A DNA stretch of 64,000 nucleotides. It comes from CAZCCC01 sp964535715 (GTDB lineage Bacteria; Patescibacteriota; Patescibacteriia; Buchananbacterales; UBA6539). Made by a program: the position numbers and the translations under genes. Of this stretch, positions 17,492 through 25,145 are shown piece by piece. Each line of letters starts with the position of its first letter. Within the stretch, counting starts at the first letter, position 1. The notes beneath the pieces were generated by a model, which worked only from the letters and a program-made list of their open reading frames with translations, had not been told where the DNA came from and ran no database searches. The DNA lies in the NCBI GenBank assembly GCA_964535715.1, contig CAZHUO010000002.1:1-64000 (forward strand). Reading direction: 5' to 3'.

Positions 17492-17520
17492 CAACATTCA
17501 TTCAGGAAAGGAAAAAAGTG

Positions 17521-18933
17521 ATGTATCCAATACTGGTTGATTGCCGAGTAAGGGGGGCTGAAGGTGACTATTACCTTCATCGTTACCGTACGGGTGATGA
17601 GTTTGTTCTTGACTCGTTACAAGCACAAATTCTGCAAGCCTGCACAGGAGAGCATGATGTTGAATGGTTGTCCGGAGAGTTCAATCAGCCAGCCGCAGAT
17701 ATCATGATTTTCCTTGACACGCTCCAAGAGGCTGGTCTGGTGATGAAAAGCGAGGGGGCAACAAAGATTGAGTTCGCAGCGCTCACCAAGCCGCCTTACC
17801 TCCGCGAAGTTCATATTGACGCCACAGGCTGGTGCAATCTCTTTGGAAAGTGTAAGCATTGTTACGGCCGACGAACATTCGAAGAAGCTACTAATGACCA
17901 GCTAACAACGGAAGAGATGATACAGCTCATCGAACAGCTTGGCCAGATGAATGTGGCAAACTGCGTAATGTCCGGTGGGGAAGTGTTCATGAGAAAAGAT
18001 TTACCCCAACTGATCTCTTGTCTGGCCCAGCAGCACATCCATCTCACCGGTATCTTCACGAATGGAACGATTTATCGCGATGACGTTGTCGATGCGCTTC
18101 AAAAGGAAAAGATGAGGACTCGTTTTCTTGTCAGCCTTGATGGCCACACTCCCGAGATTCATGACTTTATGCGGGGTCACGGTAACTTTCAAAAGACGGT
18201 CGATTTCATCGGTCGGATTCACGCCGCAGGATTTCCGGTAACAATCAATACCGTGGTCATCAAGCAGAACGTTGCGCACCTAATGGCGATGGCTCGTTTC
18301 CTGGAAATCCTTGGAACGGTTTACCTCTGGCGCATATCGGTACCTCGCGAACAGGGAGAGACGATTGTCAACAAGGAGCTTATTCTGCCAGACTGGAATG
18401 ACGTTTTTGCAGCCTATGAGCAATTGATCAGGTATGCAATCGCTTCCACTGGCGGGATGCAGTACCAGATCAGCTCAATCTTCAAGTCAGCGTTGCTTGA
18501 AGAGCCAATCTACTACCTGTTCCGCCCGGAAAGTAGTTGCTGCGAATACAAGCGCAACTCCATTACGGTTAAGCCGAATGGCAAGGTTACTCCTTGTACC
18601 GCCTTTGACAATTTCGTCTTGGGTGATGTCAGGCAAAGCTCGTTGGCCGACATCTGGTACAGTGATCTGACGCAGTCATTCAAGGTTCTTCCAGTTCAAG
18701 CAACGGCCTGCAGAGGCTGCGAACTGTTGCCGTATTGTGGAGGTGGTTGTCGCAAAGTGGCATGGGAGATGCACGGCAGCGCTTTGGCTCTGGACGACAG
18801 CGCTTGCCCACTTTACCGGTTTGCCCGGGATGTTGTCGGGCCCCTTCTGGAGGAACAGGGCGTAACGGCAGAACTGCTTGAGCGCCCCAGTACCTATCGG
18901 TTCGATCCACGCATCATCGATCACGCGATATGA
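17521..18933 (+). CDS. PqqD-domain radical SAM/SPASM peptide maturase
   Basis: The 470-residue protein starts with a PqqD-like peptide-recognition domain (about 5-78), then a radical SAM barrel. The cluster cysteines are Cys105, Cys111 and Cys114 in WCNLFGKCKHCYG, giving CX5CX2C instead of the usual CX3CX2C. SGGE follows at 151-154. A complete seven-Cys SPASM domain comes last: C341-x12-G-x4-C359, then C397-x2-C-x5-C-x3-C410 and C429, which bind auxiliary clusters. Such enzymes install carbon-centred crosslinks or similar changes on peptides. The start at 17521 has AAAGGA upstream; a GTG at 17518 is possible. The gene is GC-richer than its surroundings. No protease or exporter is nearby. Confidence 0.9.
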   Translation: MYPILVDCRVRGAEGDYYLHRYRTGDEFVLDSLQAQILQACTGEHDVEWLSGEFNQPAADIMIFLDTLQEAGLVMKSEGATKIEFAALTKPPYLREVHIDATGWCNLFGKCKHCYGRRTFEEATNDQLTTEEMIQLIEQLGQMNVANCVMSGGEVFMRKDLPQLISCLAQQHIHLTGIFTNGTIYRDDVVDALQKEKMRTRFLVSLDGHTPEIHDFMRGHGNFQKTVDFIGRIHAAGFPVTINTVVIKQNVAHLMAMARFLEILGTVYLWRISVPREQGETIVNKELILPDWNDVFAAYEQLIRYAIASTGGMQYQISSIFKSALLEEPIYYLFRPESSCCEYKRNSITVKPNGKVTPCTAFDNFVLGDVRQSSLADIWYSDLTQSFKVLPVQATACRGCELLPYCGGGCRKVAWEMHGSALALDDSACPLYRFARDVVGPLLEEQGVTAELLERPSTYRFDPRIIDHAI

Positions 18934-18947
18934 GCTAATTAAGTTAT

Positions 18948-18989
18948 GGAGGGGAGGAGTGAAAACCACGTCTTCCCTCCAATATTTTT
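18948..18989 (+). terminator. Terminator of the peptide/maturase operon
   Basis: A 10-bp stem with two G-T pairs (18948-18957 with 18971-18980), capped by GTG/CAC pairing, is followed by AATATTTTT. It closes the GC-richer island. The ATG of the next gene abuts the T run. Confidence 0.82.
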
Positions 18990-19799
18990 ATGAAAATGAA
19001 AAAAAATAAAACTAGGAAAGAGTGGTGGCAAAAAATTTTTGATCAGGATTATATTAAAACTTACATTGATATCACACCACAAGAGCTTACGGACAAGCAA
19101 GTCTCTTTTTTAATAAATAAATTAAAGCCGATTTCCAAAAAGAAAATTTTAGATTTGGGATGTGGTTATGGCCGTCATACTCTAAAGCTTGCTAAGCTCG
19201 GTTGTTCGATTATTGGTCTTGATTATTCCAAATTATTTTTGAATATTGCCAAAAGACAAGCCGCAAAAGAAGGCATTAAAGCAAATTTTGTTACAGGCGA
19301 TATGAGGAAGCTTGGATTTAAAAATAAGTTTGACGCGGTTATTTGTATGTTTACATCCTTTGGCTATTTTAATGAATACACAGATCATGAGGATACAATT
19401 AGGGGTGTTGCCAAAGCCCTTAAGTCAAAGGGAATATTTTTATTAGATTTGAATAACCCAGCTCGTCGGTTAGCAGGGATAATCAAGAATGGTAAGCTGG
19501 ACAAAAAAAGGAAAATTTTAATCACTAAAAAGATTTTTAAATTATCGAACGGTTTGAAAGTTACGATAACGCAAGAATTTGATTTGATTAAAATGCGTTG
19601 GAAATTAATTAGGCAGTGGAAGGAAGGTAAGAGGAATAAAAAGTATTCTTCAGATATTTATTTATTTACCTTGCCGGAAATTAAACACTTACTGGAACAC
19701 AATGGATTTAAAGTTGAGAAAACATGGGGCGATTTTGACGGTTCACTGTTTAATCTTGAGAGTCGAAGGTTGATTATTTTAGCAAGAAAAAAATTGTAA
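18990..19799 (+). CDS. Class I SAM-dependent methyltransferase
   Basis: This 269-residue protein has motif I ILDLGCGYGRHT (about 50-62), the acidic strand 2 end IIGLDYS, and the GIFLLDLNNPARR segment typical of small-molecule or protein methyltransferases. It is AT-rich, like the native genes and unlike the maturase just before it. The ATG follows directly on the preceding terminator, with an in-frame alternative at 18996. No own promoter is apparent, so expression may depend on readthrough. Substrate unknown. Confidence 0.85.
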   Translation: MKMKKNKTRKEWWQKIFDQDYIKTYIDITPQELTDKQVSFLINKLKPISKKKILDLGCGYGRHTLKLAKLGCSIIGLDYSKLFLNIAKRQAAKEGIKANFVTGDMRKLGFKNKFDAVICMFTSFGYFNEYTDHEDTIRGVAKALKSKGIFLLDLNNPARRLAGIIKNGKLDKKRKILITKKIFKLSNGLKVTITQEFDLIKMRWKLIRQWKEGKRNKKYSSDIYLFTLPEIKHLLEHNGFKVEKTWGDFDGSLFNLESRRLIILARKKL

Positions 19800-19810
19800 T
19801 ATTTTGCATT

Positions 19811-20227
19811 ATGAAAATTCGTTGGGCTAAAACCAATAAAGATTTTACCTATATTGCTTCTTTATTTAACCCAAAAAATAACCGATATGTTTGGCCGAAA
19901 ACTCAAACCGCTAAGCAAGTTAAACAAAACTGCAGTGAAACCAGACGTTATTATATTTTATTAGTTAAGAATAAACCAGTTGGCTGGTTTAACACTCGTT
20001 TGTCCGACAGTAAAGAAGCAACCATTGGAATAATTATTGACTATCCCTACCAAGGTCAAGGTTTTGGCAAACAAGCTATGGCTTTAATTAAAAAGGAAGC
20101 AAAAAAATTAGGAATGAGAAGATTGCGGCTGGAAGTTTTTTTGGATAATAAATCAGCTATCAATCTTTATAAGAAAACCGGCTTTCGAACAGCAGCTAAA
20201 GTGGTGGTAATGGAAAAGAAAATTTAG
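19811..20227 (+). CDS. GNAT-family N-acetyltransferase
   Basis: The 138-residue product fits the GNAT fold. It has beta4 IGIIIDYPYQGQGFGKQAMALI with the acetyl-CoA loop Q-G-Q-G-F-G, and a C-terminal LEVFLDNKSAINLYKKTGF segment. It would transfer acetyl from acetyl-CoA to an amine. It follows the methyltransferase after 11 nt and precedes a Nudix gene, forming a run of small enzymes. The acceptor cannot be told. Confidence 0.87.
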   Translation: MKIRWAKTNKDFTYIASLFNPKNNRYVWPKTQTAKQVKQNCSETRRYYILLVKNKPVGWFNTRLSDSKEATIGIIIDYPYQGQGFGKQAMALIKKEAKKLGMRRLRLEVFLDNKSAINLYKKTGFRTAAKVVVMEKKI

Positions 20228-20261
20228 ATATCTAAACTTATTTTGTTAAAAATTATTAACC

Positions 20262-20675
20262 ATGCGAGTACGAGCGATTATAATTAAGGACAATAAAATA
20301 ATCCTGATTAAAAGAGTAAGACCTAATGAAACATATTGGGTTTTTCCCGGTGGCGGTGTTGATTCTGGCGAAACAAAAGAAAATGCCCTAGCTAGAGAAA
20401 TTAAGGAAGAATTGGGTTTGGATATTGAAGTAAAAGAATTATTTCTAAAAAGGCAATCAGATAAACCGGGAATGGAAGGTATAATGGAATACTTTTTTTC
20501 GGCAGATATTATCGGTGGTGAGCTCGGCAGTGGCGATGGTCCGGAATACCAGAGTGGTACTAATTATGAAGGTAATTACAAAATTGATTTAATTGACATT
20601 GGTGATTTAGACCAAATCAATTTAAAACCAAAAGAAGCTAAGGATTTGGTTCTAAAATTATCTAGTCAAAAATGA
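20262..20675 (+). CDS. Nudix hydrolase
   Basis: The 137-residue protein contains a full Nudix box beginning GGGVDSGET and ending REIKEELGLD (about 29-52), including the metal-binding REXXEE glutamates. Family members hydrolyse nucleoside diphosphates linked to another group. Its stop overlaps the next start by 4 nt, so the two are translationally coupled. The substrate is not predictable from the sequence alone. Confidence 0.9.
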   Translation: MRVRAIIIKDNKIILIKRVRPNETYWVFPGGGVDSGETKENALAREIKEELGLDIEVKELFLKRQSDKPGMEGIMEYFFSADIIGGELGSGDGPEYQSGTNYEGNYKIDLIDIGDLDQINLKPKEAKDLVLKLSSQK

Positions 20676-21301
20676 AAAGAATTATTTTAACATCCCACGG
20701 ATTCGAAAAAAATAAGAAATTAAAGCAGCAACTTCTTGGATTACTGCCATCTTTGACTAAAAATTTATCCGTTGTTATTATAACAACCGCTTCAGCCGAA
20801 TGGAAGGAAAAAAATAAACATGCCGTTTCCGCTAAACAAGCGTTGGAAAATATGGGATTTAAAAAGGTAGCTTTTCTGGACGTAGAATTTGAAAGTCCAA
20901 ATAAGCTAAAGGATTTTAATTTAATTTATATTTGTGGTGGAAATCCATTTTATCTTTTATATCACCTTAAGAAAAGCGGAGCTGACAAAGTAATTCAGAA
21001 GCTAGCAGACAAGGGAGTTATCTTAGTTGGTGTTAGCGCTGGTGCTGTAGTATTAGGCCCAAGTATCAAAGTCGCTCAATATTTTGATGATGAGAAAAAT
21101 ATTGTTAAGTTAAAAAATTTTTCTGCCTTGAAACTAACTGACATTATAATTTTACCTCATTATAAAATAGAATACGAAAATAAAGTAAAAGATTTTGAAA
21201 AAGAAAATCATTGTCAGGTTACTCGTCTAAAAGATAGCCAAGGCGTTACGGTAATTGAAGATAAAATTAAGCCCATTGATTTCGGCGGCCGCAAACCGTA
21301 A
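20672..21301 (+). CDS. Peptidase S51 (dipeptidase E-like) family protein
   Basis: This 209-residue protein matches the PepE/cyanophycinase fold. It has ICGGNPFYLLYHL (about 90-102) and the nucleophile elbow VSAGAVVLGPS with the catalytic Ser in S-A-G-A (about 123). A histidine in LPHYKIEYE fits the triad. It is coupled to the Nudix gene by an ATGA overlap and followed by terminator-like hairpins. The enzyme would cleave Asp-containing dipeptides or related substrates. Confidence 0.85.
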   Translation: MKRIILTSHGFEKNKKLKQQLLGLLPSLTKNLSVVIITTASAEWKEKNKHAVSAKQALENMGFKKVAFLDVEFESPNKLKDFNLIYICGGNPFYLLYHLKKSGADKVIQKLADKGVILVGVSAGAVVLGPSIKVAQYFDDEKNIVKLKNFSALKLTDIIILPHYKIEYENKVKDFEKENHCQVTRLKDSQGVTVIEDKIKPIDFGGRKP

Positions 21302-21379
21302 TTTGCGGTACAAGTAGCCTACTTTCAGTATCAGAATAATGGAATTGGATCAAATACTAATTACTCAGACTTAAAAACA

Positions 21380-21437
21380 GGACACACCAGTGTCCGATTT
21401 TTGGGACAGCACAATATCCCTGTCCCGTGTCCGATTT
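21380..21437 (+). terminator. Two adjacent hairpins with alternative pairing
   Basis: GGACAC/GTGTCC (21380-21385 with 21390-21395), followed by GATTTTT, is a terminator. It is followed by GGGACAG/CTGTCCC (21403-21409 with 21420-21426). An 11-mer GTGTCCGATTT occurs twice (21390-21400 and 21427-21437), so the first left arm can pair with either copy. The rest of the 21.30-21.67 kb gap shows no convincing gene. Confidence 0.6.
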
Positions 21438-21560
21438 GTCCAATTTTGTAGAATTAGGCCTGACCGAGATGCCTCAAACTCGCCTCTAGTAAATACTCTA
21501 AATAACCCTTATAATGCTTGTAAAGTTTCGGTTCTAGACCGAGGTACACTGCCAGAAAAT

Positions 21561-21580
21561 CGCCGAAGAGGCGTTTTTTT
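21561..21580 (+). terminator. Short hairpin with T7 tract
   Basis: CGCC (21561-21564) and GGCG (21570-21573) surround a 5-nt loop and are followed by seven Ts. It is a minimal intrinsic terminator in the gap before the holin-like gene. A TATAAT at 21623-21628, without a matching -35, may start the next gene. Confidence 0.5.
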
Positions 21581-21669
21581 GCCTGTCCGCCTCTCTGGCT
21601 CGCCATTCGGTGGCTTGCGGGGTATAATGTAACTAATAATTAATTCCATTATTTTTAACCAATATCATT

Positions 21670-22005
21670 ATGCAATTTCTAATCAATTGGCTAATCTATA
21701 CTTTAGCCATTATCATTACCGCCTATTTGCTGCCGGGCGCAACGATTGAAAGCCTTTTTGCCGCATTTGTTTTGGCTTTGGTTTTGGGGTTGATTAACGC
21801 GGTTTTAAAGCCGATAATAATTATTTTGACTTTGCCGATTAATATTTTAACCCTGGGACTTTTGACATTGGTGATTAACGCCTTACTGGTGATGCTGGCC
21901 GATTTTATTGTGCCGGGTTTTTCCGTTGGCAGTTTTTGGTGGGCGCTTTTATTCAGCATCATTTTGTCAATTATCAATCTGGTGTTAAGCCGGATTAAAG
22001 AGTAA
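21670..22005 (+). CDS. Phage holin family (superfamily IV) membrane protein
   Basis: The 111-residue protein is almost entirely hydrophobic, with four transmembrane helices. It shows the family pattern LPGATIESLFAAFVLALVLGLINAVLKPI and a conserved LPINILTLGL loop. Despite its name this family (YvlD/DUF360-like) is widespread on chromosomes and is not evidence of a prophage. The gene stands alone, with no lysis partner nearby. Its cellular role is unknown. Confidence 0.85.
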   Translation: MQFLINWLIYTLAIIITAYLLPGATIESLFAAFVLALVLGLINAVLKPIIIILTLPINILTLGLLTLVINALLVMLADFIVPGFSVGSFWWALLFSIILSIINLVLSRIKE

Positions 22006-22182
22006 ATAATCGAATATAAGTTTTCGTCGTAAAATGTTGTGTGAATTTTTGTCGTAGTCTATCCGCCAAAAGATACCATTTAGTTGTTGATATTTTTTGT
22101 TTGACTGAGTTTTGAGGCGGGTATATAATACCAAAGCTAATTATTTAATCGAGATTGTTATGGTAAAAACCGTAAATAATCA

Positions 22183-22281
22183 ACCCCGCACTAATTTTAT
22201 AATCAATTTTATAAATATATCTTTTAATTATAATTATTTAATAATAAATGTATGACTCAAAACACTAAATTAGTGCGGGGT
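22183..22281. repeat. Palindromic element with CCCGCAC/GTGCGGG ends, copy 1
   Basis: A perfect 15-bp inverted repeat (22183-22197 with 22267-22281) encloses 69 nt of very AT-rich DNA. The next gene's start codon at 22252 lies inside it. A 31-codon ORF (22160-22255) also crosses it and overlaps that ATG. Two further loci at 32.2 and 32.6 kb have the same terminal 7-mers and similar length. Confidence 0.65.
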
Positions 22282-22578
22282 CAACATAGCGCAACAATTG
22301 ATGACGTTTTAGAGGCAGTCAATATTTTTGCCGACGAAACTCATCAGGAGTTTAGTCATGTCAAAGGCGAGATATCGGAGATTAATAGTAACATAACAAG
22401 AATGGTTACCAAAGATTACCTGGATGACAAGATGTCGGATTTAAGAGGCGATTTAGTAGTGATGATGAGAAAAGAAGATAATAAGCTAAAAACTCTGGTC
22501 GGTGTATTAAAAGAAAAGTCAGTTTTAGATAGCAGTGATGTCAGCCGGATATATTCAATGGAGCCTTTTGCTCAATAA
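22252..22578 (+). CDS. Small coiled-coil protein of unknown function
   Basis: This 108-residue protein is acidic and mostly helical, with heptad-like spacing from about residue 20 to 90, and no motif I can name. Similar short coiled-coil proteins are common in Patescibacteria genomes. The first residues (MTQNTKLVRG) are encoded by the right arm of the palindromic element, so the native start may have been lost or supplied by insertion. A terminator follows within 20 nt. Confidence 0.6.
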   Translation: MTQNTKLVRGQHSATIDDVLEAVNIFADETHQEFSHVKGEISEINSNITRMVTKDYLDDKMSDLRGDLVVMMRKEDNKLKTLVGVLKEKSVLDSSDVSRIYSMEPFAQ

Positions 22579-22596
22579 TCTGAATTAATTAAATTA

Positions 22597-22620
22597 AAGC
22601 CCGCCATTGGCGGCTTTTTT
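22597..22620 (+). terminator. Terminator after coiled-coil gene
   Basis: AAGCCCGCC (22597-22605) pairs with GGCGGCTT (22609-22616) with one bulged C, followed by a T-rich tract. The central 13-mer CCGCCATTGGCGG is repeated exactly at 31348-31360. Confidence 0.8.
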
Positions 22621-22681
22621 GATTTTTTTAAGTCTCTTTTTTTATAGCTAAGAATTCTATTTCTGCTGTTTTCTCCCAAGC

Positions 22682-22710
22682 TTGTAAGTAATTATAACCT
22701 TATCTATAAT
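22682..22710 (+). promoter_or_regulatory. Promoter of rlmN
   Basis: TTGTAA (22682-22687) and a perfect TATAAT (22705-22710) are 17 nt apart, 28 nt upstream of the rlmN ATG. Confidence 0.65.
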
Positions 22711-22737
22711 GTAAGACAGGGAAGTAATTTTATAATT

Positions 22738-23760
22738 ATGGATTTAGATAGAATAAATGAAATACTAAAATCATATCAGTTTTTTCGGCGCAAGCAGGTT
22801 GATGAAGCGATTTTTAATCGCTTGGCTTCTAATTGGTCTGAAGTTTCCAACTTGCCCAAAGATCTGATTGAAATTCTTCAAAATGAATGCCCTTTGGAAA
22901 TCAAAGCGAAAACCTTTGAAACCAAAGACAAAAAAACCGTAAAAGCTGCAATTATATTGTCAGACAATAAGGAAATCGAAACTGTTTTAATGCGTCATAA
23001 AGACAATCGCAATACGGTCTGCGTATCTTGCCAGGTCGGCTGCGCTTTAAACTGCGCTTTTTGCGCAACCGGCCAGCAGGGCTTTTGCCGAGATCTGACA
23101 TCTTCGGAAATTATTTTGCAGGTTTTATATTTTGCCCGCTTTTTAAAAAAAGAAAACGCCAAAATTACCAATGTTGTTTTTATGGGCATGGGCGAGCCGT
23201 TTTTGAATTATGATAATGTAATGAAGGCGATTTATTGGCTGAATGACAAAGATAAATTTAATTTAGGAAGCCGCCAAATTTCCATTTCAACTTCAGGAAT
23301 TATTGAAGGCATAAATAAGCTTGCCAAAGAGCCATTGCAGGTAAATTTGGCTTTTTCATTTCATGCTGTTGATAACGATTTACGAACCAAGCTTATGCCG
23401 ATTAACCAAACTAATTCCTTGAGTAAAGTATTGGAGGCAATCGGCAATTATATTGAGAAAACAAATCGGCGGGTAATGATTGAATATCTAATGCTTGAAA
23501 ATATTAATGATTCAGAAAATTCGGCTCTTGACTTGGCCAAGCTTTTAAAGAAAAAACTGCATCGACTTTTTTTTGTCAATTTGATCAGTTACAATGCGAC
23601 TGAAAAATTTCAGCCTTCAAACCCGGAAACAATAAAAAAATTCAAAAGCATTTTGGAAAAAGAGGGAATTGTTGTGGTTCAAAGATATCGCTTCGGAACA
23701 GATATTAAAGCCGCCTGCGGCCAGCTGGCTTTAAATAGAGTAAAATTAAAAGACAAATAA
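22738..23760 (+). CDS. rlmN: 23S rRNA (adenine2503-C2)-methyltransferase / tRNA A37
   Basis: The 340-residue radical SAM enzyme methylates C2 of A2503 in 23S rRNA, and of A37 in some tRNAs. The cluster motif is C-x3-C-x2-C in CALNCAFC (about 106-113). The mechanistic cysteines are near VSCQVGC and, at the C-terminus, in IKAACGQL. FMGMGEPFLNYDNV and FSFHAVDNDLRTKLMPIN are family signatures. Length is typical. It is followed at once by a deacetylase gene and has its own promoter. Confidence 0.96.
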   Translation: MDLDRINEILKSYQFFRRKQVDEAIFNRLASNWSEVSNLPKDLIEILQNECPLEIKAKTFETKDKKTVKAAIILSDNKEIETVLMRHKDNRNTVCVSCQVGCALNCAFCATGQQGFCRDLTSSEIILQVLYFARFLKKENAKITNVVFMGMGEPFLNYDNVMKAIYWLNDKDKFNLGSRQISISTSGIIEGINKLAKEPLQVNLAFSFHAVDNDLRTKLMPINQTNSLSKVLEAIGNYIEKTNRRVMIEYLMLENINDSENSALDLAKLLKKKLHRLFFVNLISYNATEKFQPSNPETIKKFKSILEKEGIVVVQRYRFGTDIKAACGQLALNRVKLKDK

Positions 23761-23761
23761 T

Positions 23762-24589
23762 GTGAAAAAACTTTTTTATTTATTTTTATTAATATTTTTT
23801 TTCTTTTCATTTTATTTAGGCTTAAAATTTTTTTACATTCAGAAAGAAAATAAAAGCCAAATCAATAGAGAAAAATTAGAAGAAACCGAAATCAAAGAGC
23901 AAAAAATAATTCCAGAACACGCCAAGGTGCCGATTCTAGTTTATCATCATATCAGGGATTTTTTGCCAAAAGACAGCGCAAATAGCCGGACTTTTATTGT
24001 TCCCGCTTCTGATTTTGCCAATCAGCTTAAATATTTGAAAGATAATGGCTTTGAAGCAATTTCCTTTAAAAATTTACTTGATTATTTTACCGGTGATTTT
24101 TCTATGCCAAACAAGCCGATAATCATTTCATTTGACGACGGGTTGATTAATCAATACCAAAATGCATTTCCGCTGCTCAAAGAATACGGTTTTTCCGCAA
24201 CATTTTTTATTTTTACAAACCCCATAGGAAAAAGCGAAAATTATATGAGCTGGGAAAATGTCAAAGAATTGAATGATGCGGGAATGGAATTTGGCATTCA
24301 CGGCCATTACCATCTTTATTTTGACAAAATCAGCCCTGATGAGCTTGATAAAGAAATTGTTTTCAGCAAACAAGTACTAGAGGAAAAGATTAATAGCATG
24401 ATCGATGTTATTGCCTATCCTTTTGGCAGTTATAACGATGAAGCATTGAATAAAATAAAAAAAGCTGGCTTTTTTGCTGCGAGAGGGATTACTAATGGCG
24501 TAATACATTATAAAGATGATTTTTATGATTTAAATAGTTATTTTATAACGGATGATTTTTCGCGTTTTAAAAATATTGTTGAACAATAA
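23762..24589 (+). CDS. Polysaccharide deacetylase (NodB domain), membrane-anchored
   Basis: The 275-residue protein has an N-terminal hydrophobic anchor (about 4-25) and a NodB deacetylase domain outside the membrane: VYHHI, the catalytic/metal motif SFDDG, and the metal histidines in GIHGHYH. It would remove N-acetyl groups from cell-wall or capsule glycans. The start is GTG at 23762, 1 nt after the rlmN stop. It could belong with the surface-glycan genes further right. Confidence 0.88.
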   Translation: MKKLFYLFLLIFFFFSFYLGLKFFYIQKENKSQINREKLEETEIKEQKIIPEHAKVPILVYHHIRDFLPKDSANSRTFIVPASDFANQLKYLKDNGFEAISFKNLLDYFTGDFSMPNKPIIISFDDGLINQYQNAFPLLKEYGFSATFFIFTNPIGKSENYMSWENVKELNDAGMEFGIHGHYHLYFDKISPDELDKEIVFSKQVLEEKINSMIDVIAYPFGSYNDEALNKIKKAGFFAARGITNGVIHYKDDFYDLNSYFITDDFSRFKNIVEQ

Positions 24590-24687
24590 AATCCGCCTTA
24601 AATTGTAATAATATATCGGCAAATTACGCCCTTGTCTAATATTTTATACTTAATGATTAAATCAGTCTTAAAAAACAAATGATTTTC

Positions 24688-24716
24688 TTGGCAAAAATAT
24701 TGAAATACGCTATAAT
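24688..24716 (+). promoter_or_regulatory. Promoter of HU gene
   Basis: TTGGCA (24688-24693) and a perfect TATAAT (24711-24716) with 17-nt spacing stand 31 nt before the HU ATG. Confidence 0.75.
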
Positions 24717-24747
24717 AAATATATAATTAATAATTTTCTTAAAAAAA

Positions 24748-25029
24748 ATGGCTAAAATGACCAAATCTCAAACGCTTGCAGCATTGTCTGAAAGCACTGA
24801 GTTAAGCAAAAAAGACGTAGCTAATCTACTTGATAAGCTAGTCGAGTTAGCTTATTCAGAAGTCAAGAAAAGCGGCGAATTTGCCATCCCTGGTGTTGGT
24901 AAATTAGTAAAAATGAACAGAAAAGCCAGAATGGGAAGAAATCCTGCCACCGGCGAAGAAATCAAAATCCCGGCAAAAACTGTTGTTAAATTCAGAGTTG
25001 CCAAAGCCGCAAAAGAAGCTGTTTTATAA
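24748..25029 (+). CDS. hup: HU-family DNA-binding protein
   Basis: This 93-residue nucleoid protein has the HU/IHF pattern. It shows an N-terminal helical dimerisation part, the signature FAIPGVGKLVKMNRKARMGR (about 42-61) followed by NPATGEE, and the IPAKTVVKFRVAKAAKEAV tail. It bends and compacts DNA. It is a single gene with its own promoter and terminator. The translation start has no SD, as for most native genes here. Confidence 0.95.
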   Translation: MAKMTKSQTLAALSESTELSKKDVANLLDKLVELAYSEVKKSGEFAIPGVGKLVKMNRKARMGRNPATGEEIKIPAKTVVKFRVAKAAKEAVL

Positions 25030-25048
25030 AAGCTTTATAAAAATAAAG

Positions 25049-25074
25049 GAGCCTGAAATTTTAGGCTCTTTTAT
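25049..25074 (+). terminator. Terminator of HU gene
   Basis: GAGCCT (25049-25054) and AGGCTC (25063-25068) form a 6-bp stem with an 8-nt loop, followed by TTTTATT. Confidence 0.8.
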
Positions 25075-25145
25075 TATTCTAAGCAAGTTAGCATTTTTTC
25101 ATTAACCTTTTTTCAAAAATAATGTATAATTAAAATAATGATTTT

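Noticed and set aside
17352..17520. Read-through of the peptide stop codon into the maturase
   Set aside because: The peptide frame and the maturase frame differ, so suppression of the TAG cannot fuse them; the intervening region is occupied by a strong hairpin.
18676..18969. Open frames on the minus strand across the maturase gene
   Set aside because: They are shadows of the GC-richer maturase coding frame, with no SD or recognisable domain.
11421..18989. GC-richer islands as pure assembly chimeras
   Set aside because: Each island is bounded by intact native genes, and signals at the borders, such as the promoter nested in the terminator at 13.7 kb, join both sides. It cannot be fully excluded without reads.
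6059..20675. UGA recoded as glycine (as in some Patescibacteria)
   Set aside because: UGA ends clear genes at their expected length, for example before hsdR and at the Nudix/S51 overlap, so the standard bacterial code applies.
21670..22005. Prophage lysis holin
   Set aside because: This membrane family is common on chromosomes and no endolysin, spanin or phage structural gene lies nearby.
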